Part shown: piece after piece, positions 1 through 8,821 of the stretch
Layout of the letters: each line of letters starts with the position of its first letter
Numbering within the stretch: position 1 is the first letter of the stretch
NCBI GenBank assembly: GCA_029573715.1
Contig: JAKQDR010000226.1
Location: forward strand, 1-64,000
Length of the DNA stretch: 64,000 nucleotides
DNA from: a bacterium
GTDB taxonomy: Bacteria > Patescibacteriota > Microgenomatia > UBA1406 > GWC2-37-13
Direction of reading: 5' to 3'
The notes under the pieces: model-generated
The model's database searches: none
What the model was told of the DNA's origin: nothing
What the model saw: the letters and a program-made list of their open reading frames with translations, nothing else
Program-made: the position numbers and the translations under genes

Positions 1-138
1 AAAGGTGCTCAATACTTTAAAATTCTCCACCCGGAATTGCCGGATTTATTAAGAATTGATTTTATCGGAATTGTAGCCGAAGAAGATAAAGAGAATTTTA
101 AGCTGAAGAAAATTAACCACCTTAAGGATATTTCCTAA
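1..138 (+). CDS. C-terminal fragment of a protein, possibly YraN/UPF0102-like (5' end outside window)
   Basis: Open frame from base 1 to TAA at 136-138: KGAQYFKILHPELPDLLRIDFIGIVAEEDKENFKLKKINHLKDIS. The 'RIDFIGI...KINHLKD' ending resembles YraN C-termini. Confidence 0.4.
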   Translation, partial: KGAQYFKILHPELPDLLRIDFIGIVAEEDKENFKLKKINHLKDIS

Positions 139-143
139 ACGGG

Positions 144-217
144 TGACCCCGGTGGGAATCGAACCCACGATTCTCTGGCTGAAAACCAGATGTCCTAGGC
201 CGCTAGACGACGGGGCC
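144..217 (-). tRNA. tRNA-Glu (UUC)
   Basis: Reverse strand GGCCCCG...CGGGGTC acceptor, CTGG-TTTTCAG-CCAG anticodon arm, GTTCGATTC T-loop. Confidence 0.93.
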
Positions 218-270
218 AAGATTGACCTGATATTAGATATTGGATATTAGAAAAGGGAATTGCTACCTCT

Positions 271-1044
271 TTATTTTACCAGTTTTCGCTTTCTTATTCC
301 ATTCGTAATCAAATAGAGGCCTATTGCGATGAAAAATAATGAAATTGCTTGAGCAACCTTAAATTCACCAATAACCCAGGTATCAAATCTTAAAAATTCC
401 AAAAAAAATCTAATTGTTCCGTAAGATATTAAATAAAATCCAAAAGAAAAACCACGACGATTAGAAAATTTCTTTTCCAAAATAAACAAGAAAAAACTAA
501 AAATTAAGCAGAAAAGTGATTCATATAAGAAAACCGGATGAAAATAAGCACTATTTAAATAAATAACCGGACGATTTTCCTGAGGCAAATAAAGTGCCCA
601 GGGCAATTGGCTTGGCGGGCCGATAACCTCATAATTAAAATAATTTCCTAACCTGGCAATTGACTGGGTGACCAATAAGGGCAAGGAAAAAAGATCTAAA
701 ACACTAATTAAGGGTTTTTTCTTTACTTTTGCAATAATTGCCAGGGAAATTAAGCCAGAAATAATTGCGCCAAAAATTCCCAAACCTCCCCTATTTATTA
801 ATAATATTTCTTCTGGAAATAAACGGTAATATGACTTTAGGCTTAAAACATGGTAAATCCTGGCTCCCAATAAACATGAGGGAAAAAGAACCAAGAGGAA
901 ATCATCTAGGTCTTTAGACGCAAAATTAAATCTTTTTAATCTAGTTTTGGCAAGGAGATAACCGGCCACGATTCCAAGGGAAATAAACAGGCCGTAATAG
1001 TAAAGATCGAATGGTCCCAAAGAATATGATTGCCTCATAACCAA
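271..1044 (-). CDS. lgt: Prolipoprotein diacylglyceryl transferase
   Basis: 257 aa multi-TM; Lgt-like GLGIFGAIISGL, ARLGNYFNYEVIGPPSQLPWAL and HPVFLYESL segments. Confidence 0.9.
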   Translation of the reverse strand: MVMRQSYSLGPFDLYYYGLFISLGIVAGYLLAKTRLKRFNFASKDLDDFLLVLFPSCLLGARIYHVLSLKSYYRLFPEEILLINRGGLGIFGAIISGLISLAIIAKVKKKPLISVLDLFSLPLLVTQSIARLGNYFNYEVIGPPSQLPWALYLPQENRPVIYLNSAYFHPVFLYESLFCLIFSFFLFILEKKFSNRRGFSFGFYLISYGTIRFFLEFLRFDTWVIGEFKVAQAISLFFIAIGLYLITNGIRKRKLVK

Positions 1045-1076
1045 TTTATTGGTATAATTTTAACACTTAATTCATT

Positions 1077-1148
1077 GGGCCCGTAGCTCAGTGGTAGAGC
1101 AGTTGCCTTTTAAGCAATTGGTCGGCCGTTCGATCCGGCCCGGGCTCA
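1077..1148 (+). tRNA. tRNA-Lys (UUU)
   Basis: GGGCCCG/CGGGCTC acceptor, GTTGC-CTTTTAA-GCAAT anticodon arm, GTTCGATCC T-loop. Confidence 0.93.
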
Positions 1149-1296
1149 CCCTACCAAAATATTGCTTTTCTTCTTCTTTGTGTTACAATCCAAACAACAA
1201 ATGGGGCAGAAAGGAGCCAAAAGCGGCTATTTTTCTCATTTTGTTTTGCTCTTTAATAAGATCTGACTAAAACCAAAATCCAACAGGAGGAGAAGA

Positions 1297-1605
1297 ATGG
1301 CTTACAAGAAATCGAGAATTTGGGAAGAGATGAACGACAAGGATCAGCAGACGGAAACGGAAGCTCGGATGGTTATTGATACAAGAATGGATGACAAGTA
1401 TGGGAACCCGGATGTCGTTTTGCCGGTAGATCTACTCCGCGAACCTCTTTATGTAGTTTTCAATAAAGACAATTCTCAAGACGGCATTCTTGGCATTAAT
1501 TTTAGGGTCGCCCAGTCTTTGATCCATTTGTACACAAAAGCAGGATGGAACGTAACTATCTCCTGGTCTGGGGACGGCAAGAGTGTGATCTTTGCGTTTA
1601 GATAG
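1297..1605 (+). CDS. Hypothetical protein, tandem paralog A
   Basis: 102 aa with strong SD (caggaggagaagaATG). C-terminal half aligns with the next ORF. Confidence 0.75.
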   Translation: MAYKKSRIWEEMNDKDQQTETEARMVIDTRMDDKYGNPDVVLPVDLLREPLYVVFNKDNSQDGILGINFRVAQSLIHLYTKAGWNVTISWSGDGKSVIFAFR

Positions 1606-1689
1606 CTTAGCTAACCTCTAGTAATGTTCAATTTTCTTTAGCTCTTTGACTAAACCTATCTGAGACCGAAATGAAAAAGGAGGAAGAGA

Positions 1690-2001
1690 ATGGTGATCAA
1701 GGTAGAGGAAGTTCTAACTTTAAGTAAAGAAGACGAGGAGATTCTGAAGAGGGCAGAGGAGATCATTGATGCGAAGCTGAGGCACATTTTTGGCCCAGAT
1801 AATAACACCGGATCTCTTTCAACGATAGATAATCCTGTTAGGGTTGTCTTCGGAAGTAAAGGCGACTGTCGTCGCCTTGACATTTCCGTCAGGGTTGTAA
1901 AAGCTTTAATTGCAAGATACGAAGCCGCGAATTGGAATGTGAGAGTGAGTAGTATCTCCGAACTTGAAGGAGTTGAGTTTAGATTTCATTTGACAGTGTA
2001 A
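1690..2001 (+). CDS. Hypothetical protein, tandem paralog B
   Basis: 103 aa with strong SD (aaaggaggaagagaATG). Shares VVF...RV..LI..Y..A.WNV..S pattern with 1297..1605. Confidence 0.75.
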   Translation: MVIKVEEVLTLSKEDEEILKRAEEIIDAKLRHIFGPDNNTGSLSTIDNPVRVVFGSKGDCRRLDISVRVVKALIARYEAANWNVRVSSISELEGVEFRFHLTV

Positions 2002-2013
2002 GGTTGGTTCAAT

Positions 2014-2062
2014 AACCCTCAAGAAAGTTGCCGCAAGGCTTCATTCATTGAGGGTTTTTTTT
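2014..2062 (+). terminator. Intrinsic terminator
   Basis: CCCTCAA ... TTGAGGG followed by T8. Confidence 0.75.
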
Positions 2063-2116
2063 GACCTGTTTTCCCCTTCTTGAAGAAGACTCCTGATTTA
2101 GTCTATACTCTCTTTG

Positions 2117-2740
2117 ATGAAAATTTTGGGAATTGATCCGGGAACGGCAACAACCGGTTACGGTGTTATCACCTGTGAAGAGGGAAAATTTTGTGTCATT
2201 GAGTCGGGTTGGATTTCTACTTCAAAAGACGACGGCAAAGACAAGCGGTTGATTTCCACTTTTGAACAAACCCGCTCGGTTATTCAAAAACACCGTCCCG
2301 ATATTGTCTCCATTGAAAGGCTCTTTTTCTTTATTAATGCCAAAACAGCGATGGCGGTTGCCGAGTCGGGAGGCGTTATCAGATTGGCCGCCGCTTTGGA
2401 AAATGTTCCTTTCATCGAATTTGCGCCCAAATCCATAAAAATGGAGATTACCGGATACGGCCGGGCGGACAAAACCATGGTTAAATCGGCAGTCAGAAAA
2501 ATTCTAAACGTCCGTTCTCCCAAAAAAAAGAAGACCCATTTTGACGATGTTTCCGATGCTTTGGCCGTTGCTCTTTGCTATGCGAGAAAATGCCTGCTTT
2601 CATCAGAACAAAACCGAATCATGTATAATAAGGTAACTAACGGAGAGGCTCCTTTAAAAAAAGCAAAAAAAATAAAAAAAGCTAGCAAAAAAAGTCCAAT
2701 TAAAGGAGGTGATAAAATTGGCAGATCAAAAAGTCGGTAA
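2117..2740 (+). CDS. ruvC: Crossover junction endodeoxyribonuclease RuvC
   Basis: KILGIDPGTATTGYGVI, SIERLFFFINAKTAMAV, THFDDVSDALAVAL: RuvC catalytic motifs. Confidence 0.92.
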   Translation: MKILGIDPGTATTGYGVITCEEGKFCVIESGWISTSKDDGKDKRLISTFEQTRSVIQKHRPDIVSIERLFFFINAKTAMAVAESGGVIRLAAALENVPFIEFAPKSIKMEITGYGRADKTMVKSAVRKILNVRSPKKKKTHFDDVSDALAVALCYARKCLLSSEQNRIMYNKVTNGEAPLKKAKKIKKASKKSPIKGGDKIGRSKSR

Positions 2741-2972
2741 AATCATTCATTTTTACGACAAAATCGGCGTTGCCGTTGTTGAAGTTTCCGGTACTTTGGC
2801 CGTCGGAGACACTGTTAAAATATCCGGTCACGGTAATGAATTTACCCAAAGCGTCAGTTCAATGCAGGTTGAGCACGAGCAAATAGAGGAAGCCAAAAAA
2901 GGCCAGACCGTCGGAATGAAATTGGATAAGGCAGCGTCAGAGGGCGATGAAATCTTTAAAGTTACTTCGTAA
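2718..2972 (+). CDS. Small EF-Tu domain-2-like beta-barrel protein
   Basis: VGKIIHFYDKIGVAVVEVSGTLAVGDTVKISG...VEHEQIEEAKKGQTVGMKL. SD ggaggtgataaaa before a TTG start. Confidence 0.65.
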   Translation: MADQKVGKIIHFYDKIGVAVVEVSGTLAVGDTVKISGHGNEFTQSVSSMQVEHEQIEEAKKGQTVGMKLDKAASEGDEIFKVTS

Positions 2973-2978
2973 GGGCGT

Positions 2979-3350
2979 ATGAAATTTGAATCGGCGGAAG
3001 ATATCCAAAAAAGGATGAGGTTTATCGTGGAAAAAACCGGTTTGGAATATATCAACCCGCGAAAAATTAAATGTTATCGCAGTTTTGAGACTTCAACCCG
3101 AGCCAGGGCCAGGATTTGGGCCTTTCCGAAAATCTGGCAAGATGCTTTAAAAATTGAGCCTCATTATATTATTGAGGTAATTTCGGAAAAATTTGACCGG
3201 CTTAATCAATCGGAAAAAGACAGAACCTTAATTCATGAATTGCTTCACATTCCCAAAAACTTTTCCGGAGCTCTGTTGCCTCACCGCTCAAAAGGAAGAG
3301 CCATTAACTCCAGGGCGATTGATTATTTGTACGCCAAACTTGAGCTATGA
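2979..3350 (+). CDS. Putative metallopeptidase (phage-metallopeptidase-like)
   Basis: HELLHIPKNFSGALLPHRSKGR: HExxH-type zinc motif plus downstream His. Confidence 0.6.
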   Translation: MKFESAEDIQKRMRFIVEKTGLEYINPRKIKCYRSFETSTRARARIWAFPKIWQDALKIEPHYIIEVISEKFDRLNQSEKDRTLIHELLHIPKNFSGALLPHRSKGRAINSRAIDYLYAKLEL

Positions 3351-4036
3351 TTAAAATTTACGCCGGAGAAAATATCGTACTTTCCCGAAAAGCTTTTTTG
3401 GACGAGGTTGAAAGCCTGAAAAATAAAAAAGTTGAATTAATTTATTTTGAAGGAAAAAGATTAACTCTTTCCGAATTGATTTTGGCAACCGAAGCCAAAT
3501 CGTTATTTAAACAAGATAAAGCTATTGTTATTGAAAATCTTCTTTCCTCTTTAAAGTCAAAAGAAAAGGATAAAATCATCAAATATCTTGCCTCAGAAAA
3601 TCAAGACTTGCCGGAAGTTTTAATTTGGGAGCCCAAAGAAATCGGCAAATCTATGGCCCAGAATAAAAACTGGCAAATAAAATTGTTTAAACTATCTTCC
3701 TTTCTTTTTAATTTTTTGGACCAATTAAAACCCGGATCAGCCGCTAAAAATATAACAAATTTTCACCAATGCTTAAAAAGTGAACCGGCGGAAATGGTTT
3801 TCTCGATGCTAATAAGGCAATTTAGGCTTTTAATTTTGGCAAAAGACAACGAAAGCTATTTAAGCAAGATGGCTCCCTGGCAAAAAAGCAAATTGCTGTT
3901 ACAAGCAAAATTGTTTTCTCTCCAGGATTTAAAAAATAATTACCGACGACTTTTGGAAATTGATTTTCGGCAAAAAACCTCAGGAACTCCTTTTGACTTA
4001 TCTTCCGAGCTTGACCTTTTTCTTTCCGATCTTTAA
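3347..4036 (+). CDS. holA: DNA polymerase III delta subunit-like protein
   Basis: 229 aa; 'IYAGENIVLSRKAFLDEVESLK...SLFKQDKAIVIENLL' resembles HolA. Confidence 0.65.
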   Translation: MIKIYAGENIVLSRKAFLDEVESLKNKKVELIYFEGKRLTLSELILATEAKSLFKQDKAIVIENLLSSLKSKEKDKIIKYLASENQDLPEVLIWEPKEIGKSMAQNKNWQIKLFKLSSFLFNFLDQLKPGSAAKNITNFHQCLKSEPAEMVFSMLIRQFRLLILAKDNESYLSKMAPWQKSKLLLQAKLFSLQDLKNNYRRLLEIDFRQKTSGTPFDLSSELDLFLSDL

Positions 4037-4045
4037 GATATTTTT

Positions 4046-5374
4046 ATGGACTCTCTTTTTGGCACCAGCGGAATTCGCGCGGAAGCTTCTTTTTTCACCG
4101 AGCAATTTTGTTTTGATATGGGCCGCACTTTTGCTCTTTTTCTCAAGGCTCACAAGACAGATGGTAAAGTTGCAGTCGGCCGAGATCCCCGGTTGTCCGG
4201 TCAAAACATTTTAAATTTTTACTCTTCAGGATTAATTTATGAGGGAAGGGAAGTCCATTCAATGGGGATAGTTCCGATTCCCGCTTTAAATTATCTTTTG
4301 AAAAAAGATCCTTCTTTTGGTGCGGCGACGATGGTTACCGGCAGCCATGTCAAGGAGACGATGAACGGTTTAAAGTTTTTTTTCTTGGGGGAGGAAATAA
4401 GCAAGGAAGAAGAAAAGGAAATTACGGCTATTTACGAGAAGATTAAAAATCAGGTTTTGTTTAAGGATCTTTCGGCTAAGATTTTATCTTCCGATTTAGC
4501 GTTCGGTTTTTATGAAAATCTGCTATGGGGAATGGCGGACAAACCCTATCCTTCCTGGAAAGTCGTTGTTGATCCCGGAAACGGCGCCTGGACCGGATTT
4601 GCCGTCAAACTGCTTTCCCGATTCGACCTTACAACCGTTGGCTTGAATAATTCTTTGGATCTTGCCTTTATCTCCCGCGATACCGAGCAGGATGGGGTTT
4701 TTAAAGACTTGCAAAAGGCGGTCGTTGAACAAAAAGCCGATTTGGGAATCGCTTTTGACGCTGACGGAGACAGGGTTGTTTTCATTGACGAAAAAGGTAA
4801 TTTTATTCCCGGAGACTATTCCTGTTCCTTAATTGCCGGAAGCTCGTCTTCCTCAACCATTGTAACTCCAGTAGGCAGTTCCCAAGTGGTGGATTCACTC
4901 GGCAAAAAGGTTATTCGCTGCCAAGTCGGCTCGCCTTTTGTTATTAAAGCGATGAAGGAAAACAATTCATTATTCGGATTTGAAGCCAACGGTGGCGGTA
5001 TTTCCGGTGAAATAATGTTTACCAGGGACGGAGGGACAACCATGGTAAAAATGTTAAACACTTTAAAAAAACACAATGGGTCTCTTTCTTCTTTGGTGGC
5101 TATTTTGCCCCGATATTTTCAATTCAGGACCAAGGTTGATTGTCCAAGGGAATCAAATCAGAAAGTTTTGACTTTGGCGGAAAAGGAATTTTTTGGAAAA
5201 AGAATAGAAAGAATTGACGGCTTGAAAATTTGGGTAAGCGATTCATCTTGGATTTTATTTAGGCCATCAAACAACGCTCCCGAATTCAGGGTTTTTTGTG
5301 AAGCAAAAACCAAAACCGAAGCGGAGAACTTGGGACAAAAAGGGGTAGCTTTTGTTAAAATGGTTATTAAATAA
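4046..5374 (+). CDS. Phosphomannomutase/phosphoglucomutase family
   Basis: FGTSGIR start, VTGSHV phosphoserine loop, DADGDR metal loop, FEANGGG substrate loop. Confidence 0.9.
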   Translation: MDSLFGTSGIRAEASFFTEQFCFDMGRTFALFLKAHKTDGKVAVGRDPRLSGQNILNFYSSGLIYEGREVHSMGIVPIPALNYLLKKDPSFGAATMVTGSHVKETMNGLKFFFLGEEISKEEEKEITAIYEKIKNQVLFKDLSAKILSSDLAFGFYENLLWGMADKPYPSWKVVVDPGNGAWTGFAVKLLSRFDLTTVGLNNSLDLAFISRDTEQDGVFKDLQKAVVEQKADLGIAFDADGDRVVFIDEKGNFIPGDYSCSLIAGSSSSSTIVTPVGSSQVVDSLGKKVIRCQVGSPFVIKAMKENNSLFGFEANGGGISGEIMFTRDGGTTMVKMLNTLKKHNGSLSSLVAILPRYFQFRTKVDCPRESNQKVLTLAEKEFFGKRIERIDGLKIWVSDSSWILFRPSNNAPEFRVFCEAKTKTEAENLGQKGVAFVKMVIK

Positions 5375-5406
5375 TCTTTGATTAAAACTCAACTTTTTCC
5401 TTAAGA

Positions 5407-5826
5407 ATGAATAAATATTTGAATAAAGAAACAAAACCCTGGGGTTACGAATTAATTTTGGCTCCCGAAGGCGCCGGCATTATGGCTAAAATTCTTCATG
5501 TTAACCAAGGGCAAAGATGCTCTTTGCAATATCACGAACAAAAAGAAGAAGTTTTGGTTTTAACAAACGGCAGGGCAAAAATTATTTACGGATCCGATCG
5601 GAATAATCTATCAGAAGAGGAAATGGAAAAAGACAAGGGTTATTTAATAACTCCCGGGCTTATTCATCGTTTCCAGGCAATTACCGATTGTGATATTTTT
5701 GAATCTTCAACTCCGGAAAAAGGAACAACTTTCCGCCTGGAAGACGATTATCAAAGAACGGACGAAACCGAAGAAATAGGTAAAAAAGAGAGAGCGGAAA
5801 ACCTTTCTGCAAAAAATGAACAATAA
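5407..5826 (+). CDS. Cupin protein, mannose-6-phosphate isomerase type II-like
   Basis: KPWGYELI...GQRCSLQYHEQKEE...GYLITPGLIHRFQA cupin motifs. Confidence 0.75.
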   Translation: MNKYLNKETKPWGYELILAPEGAGIMAKILHVNQGQRCSLQYHEQKEEVLVLTNGRAKIIYGSDRNNLSEEEMEKDKGYLITPGLIHRFQAITDCDIFESSTPEKGTTFRLEDDYQRTDETEEIGKKERAENLSAKNEQ

Positions 5827-8149
5827 AACTAATCCGAACATTGTCTGGTTTAAAGATATCGGTAAAAACGATTTGGCTCTGGTTGGCGGCAAAGGAGCTA
5901 ATCTGGGCGAGATGGTTAAGATCGGCTTGCCGGTTCCCAACGGCTTTGTCGTAACCGCATCAGCCTACTTTGATTTTATTGAAAATAGCGGGGTTAAACC
6001 GGCCTTAAAAGAGCTTTTAAAGCAAATCGACAGGGAAAAACCGCAATCATATCTTGAAGTTTCCGTAAAAATTAAAAAGATTATCAACAACTGCGATTTT
6101 CCCCGCCAGCTTTCCAATGATATTCTCAAAGCTTATGCGCGTTTAAGCGGCGTTTTCGGGGAATCGCTGGTGGCAGTCAGGTCTTCGGCCACGGCGGAAG
6201 ACTTGCCGGAAGCTTCTTTTGCCGGCCAACAAAGAACTTTTTTAAATATCAAAGGAGAGGTAGATTTGGTTGAGGCGGTCAGAGAATGTTTTGCTTCTTT
6301 ATTTGAGGCCAGGGCGATTTTTTACCGCGAGCAAAACCAATTTGATCATTTTAGCGTCGGCGTGGCAGTTCCAGTTCAAAAGATGGTTCAATCCCAGACT
6401 TCAGGGGTGATGTTTACCTGTGATCCGGTTACCTCACAAAAAAACCGGATTATTATAGAAGCTATTTTCGGCTTGGGCGAGTTTATCGTTCAAGGTACTG
6501 TTACTCCTGACCATTATGCTTTGGATTCCGACTCTTTTAAAATTTTGGATAAAATTTTGGCTCCCCAAAAAATTCAATACGTCAAATCCGGGAATATCAA
6601 TAAAACCGTTGGCGTTCCTTCAAAATGGCAAACAAAACAAAAATTATCCGACAGCCAGATTACGGAATTGGCCAAAATAGGAAAAAAAATTCAAAAACAT
6701 TATTTCTTTCCCCAGGATATTGAGTGGGCAATTGAAAAAGAAAAGATATATATTTTGCAAACCAGACCGGTAACCACCATAAAGGAATTAAAAGAAACCC
6801 ACTTTGAAAAAACCATTAAAGAAGAAGTTAAAGAAAAAGTAGCTATTCTTGAAGGCCAGGCGGCCAGTCCGGGAATTGTTACCGGGTCGGTAAATATCAT
6901 CAATTCTGTCAGGGAAATAAATAAAATCAAAAAGGGCGATATTTTAGTTACCGACATGACAACACCGGATTTTGTTCCGGCAATGAAAAAAGCGGTTGCC
7001 ATTGTCACCAATAAAGGAGGCCAAACCTCTCACGCGGCGATTGTCTCGCGCGAATTGGGAATTCCTTGCGTTGTCGGAACAGGATCGGCAACAAAAACTT
7101 TGGGTAAATACCGCTTTGTTACTGTAGACGGAACTTCGGGAAAAATTTATAAAAGTGACTTTTCCTGGGCTAAAAAAACAATAAAAGAAGCGGAAAACAA
7201 AGAATTGCTTTCCAACGATAAATCAAACCGTTCCTCCGTCTCTTCCCAAATCAGAACCGCAACAAAAATTTATGTTAATTTGGGCGATCCTTCCTTGGCG
7301 GAAGAAGTGGCTCAAAAGAACGTTGACGGCGTCGGATTGCTCAGAGCGGAATTCATGATGGCCGATATCGGTATTCACCCCAAAAAGATGATTAAAGACG
7401 GCAAAAAAAAGGAGTACGTCAGCCAGTTGGCCGAAAAAATTTCTTCTTTTTGCGCTGCATTTTATCCGCGGCCGGTTGTTTACCGGACAACGGATTTCAA
7501 ATCCAACGAATACCGGAATTTAAAAGGAGGGCTAGATTTTGAGCCGGTTGAACCCAATCCAATGCTTGGATTCAGAGGAGCCAGTCGTTATATTATCAAT
7601 TCCGAAGTCTTTGAGATGGAGCTAGAAGCAATTAAAATGGTCAGAAACAAGTTGGGATTAAAAAATCTTTGGCTGATGTTACCTTTTGTCAGAACTCCGG
7701 AAGAACTGGCTGAAGTTAAAAAGATTATTGTCTCGGCAGGTTTATTGCGCTCACCTTCTTTTAAAATCTGGTTGATGGTAGAAATTCCTGCCAATGTTAT
7801 TAGATTGGAAGATTTTCTGAAGATTGGGATAGACGGAATTTCCATCGGCTCCAACGATTTGACCATGCTTTTGTTGGGAACGGACCGCGACAACAGCGAA
7901 GTCGCCAATATTTTTAATGAGATGGACAAGACTGTGCTTTGGGCCCTGGAAAGAGTGATTAAAACCTGTCAAAAAGAAAAAGTGACTTCTTCTATCTGCG
8001 GCCAGGCGCCGAGTGAATACCCCGATCTGGTTGAGTTGCTGGTCCGGTGGGGGATAACCAGTATTTCGGTCAATCCGGATATTGTGGACGGCGTCCGGGA
8101 AAACGTTTACCAGGTGGAGAATAAACTTCTTTCGGAAAGAAGAGGTTAA
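5816..8149 (+). CDS. ppsA: Phosphoenolpyruvate synthase
   Basis: 777 aa; VGGKGANLGEM, VRSSATAEDLPEASFAGQQ, TNKGGQTSHAAIVSRELGIPCVVG, and the PEP-binding C-terminal domain. Confidence 0.93.
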   Translation: MNNKTNPNIVWFKDIGKNDLALVGGKGANLGEMVKIGLPVPNGFVVTASAYFDFIENSGVKPALKELLKQIDREKPQSYLEVSVKIKKIINNCDFPRQLSNDILKAYARLSGVFGESLVAVRSSATAEDLPEASFAGQQRTFLNIKGEVDLVEAVRECFASLFEARAIFYREQNQFDHFSVGVAVPVQKMVQSQTSGVMFTCDPVTSQKNRIIIEAIFGLGEFIVQGTVTPDHYALDSDSFKILDKILAPQKIQYVKSGNINKTVGVPSKWQTKQKLSDSQITELAKIGKKIQKHYFFPQDIEWAIEKEKIYILQTRPVTTIKELKETHFEKTIKEEVKEKVAILEGQAASPGIVTGSVNIINSVREINKIKKGDILVTDMTTPDFVPAMKKAVAIVTNKGGQTSHAAIVSRELGIPCVVGTGSATKTLGKYRFVTVDGTSGKIYKSDFSWAKKTIKEAENKELLSNDKSNRSSVSSQIRTATKIYVNLGDPSLAEEVAQKNVDGVGLLRAEFMMADIGIHPKKMIKDGKKKEYVSQLAEKISSFCAAFYPRPVVYRTTDFKSNEYRNLKGGLDFEPVEPNPMLGFRGASRYIINSEVFEMELEAIKMVRNKLGLKNLWLMLPFVRTPEELAEVKKIIVSAGLLRSPSFKIWLMVEIPANVIRLEDFLKIGIDGISIGSNDLTMLLLGTDRDNSEVANIFNEMDKTVLWALERVIKTCQKEKVTSSICGQAPSEYPDLVELLVRWGITSISVNPDIVDGVRENVYQVENKLLSERRG

Positions 8150-8763
8150 TACTTTCTGATTAAGCCGACCAGCTTTCCTTGAATACGGACATTAGTAGTA
8201 TAGATGGGTGACATATTGGAATTGGCCGGTTGAAGCTTGACCCTGGTTGCCTCTTTAAAATATCTTTTTAGAGTCGCCAGGCCGTTTTCCAAAAGGGCAA
8301 CCACAATTTCGCCGTTACGGGCATCCTCCTGTTCTTCGATAACGACAAAATCGCCTTCAAGTATTCCGTCTTCAATCATGGAATCGCCCTTGACCCGTAA
8401 AACATAGGAACGTTTTTTTCCGGAAACAATTTCCGGCGGGACATCCAAAGAGGCGTTGGGGTCAGTATAAGGTTCAATCGGTTTTCCGGCGGCAATAAAG
8501 CCCAAAACCGGAACACTGATAAAACCCTCGGTCAAATATTTTTTCGGCTCGTCCGTTAATTTAATTCCCCGGATATTTCCTTTGTATCTTTTCAAAAGAC
8601 CTTTTTTTTCCAAGACCGCCAAATGTTCATGAACCGTGGCCAGAGAGGAAACGCCCAGGGAATCGGCTATCTGTTTTAAAGTTGGCGAAACCGAGTATTT
8701 TTGGATATACTGACTGATATAATCCAAAATTTGTTTTTGCCTTTTATAAATAGTGATTGCCAT
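8146..8763 (-). CDS. lexA: LexA repressor
   Basis: N-terminal wHTH (SPTLKQIADSLGVSSLATVHEHLAVLEKKGLL) plus S24 peptidase (VKGDSMIEDGILEGDFVVIE). Start adjusted to MAITIYKRQ. Confidence 0.88.
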   Translation of the reverse strand: MAITIYKRQKQILDYISQYIQKYSVSPTLKQIADSLGVSSLATVHEHLAVLEKKGLLKRYKGNIRGIKLTDEPKKYLTEGFISVPVLGFIAAGKPIEPYTDPNASLDVPPEIVSGKKRSYVLRVKGDSMIEDGILEGDFVVIEEQEDARNGEIVVALLENGLATLKRYFKEATRVKLQPANSNMSPIYTTNVRIQGKLVGLIRKY

Positions 8764-8821
8764 TAAAAAAATCATACCCGAAGAAAACCCCAACTGTCAA
8801 GGGGTAATTTACCGATATTTT

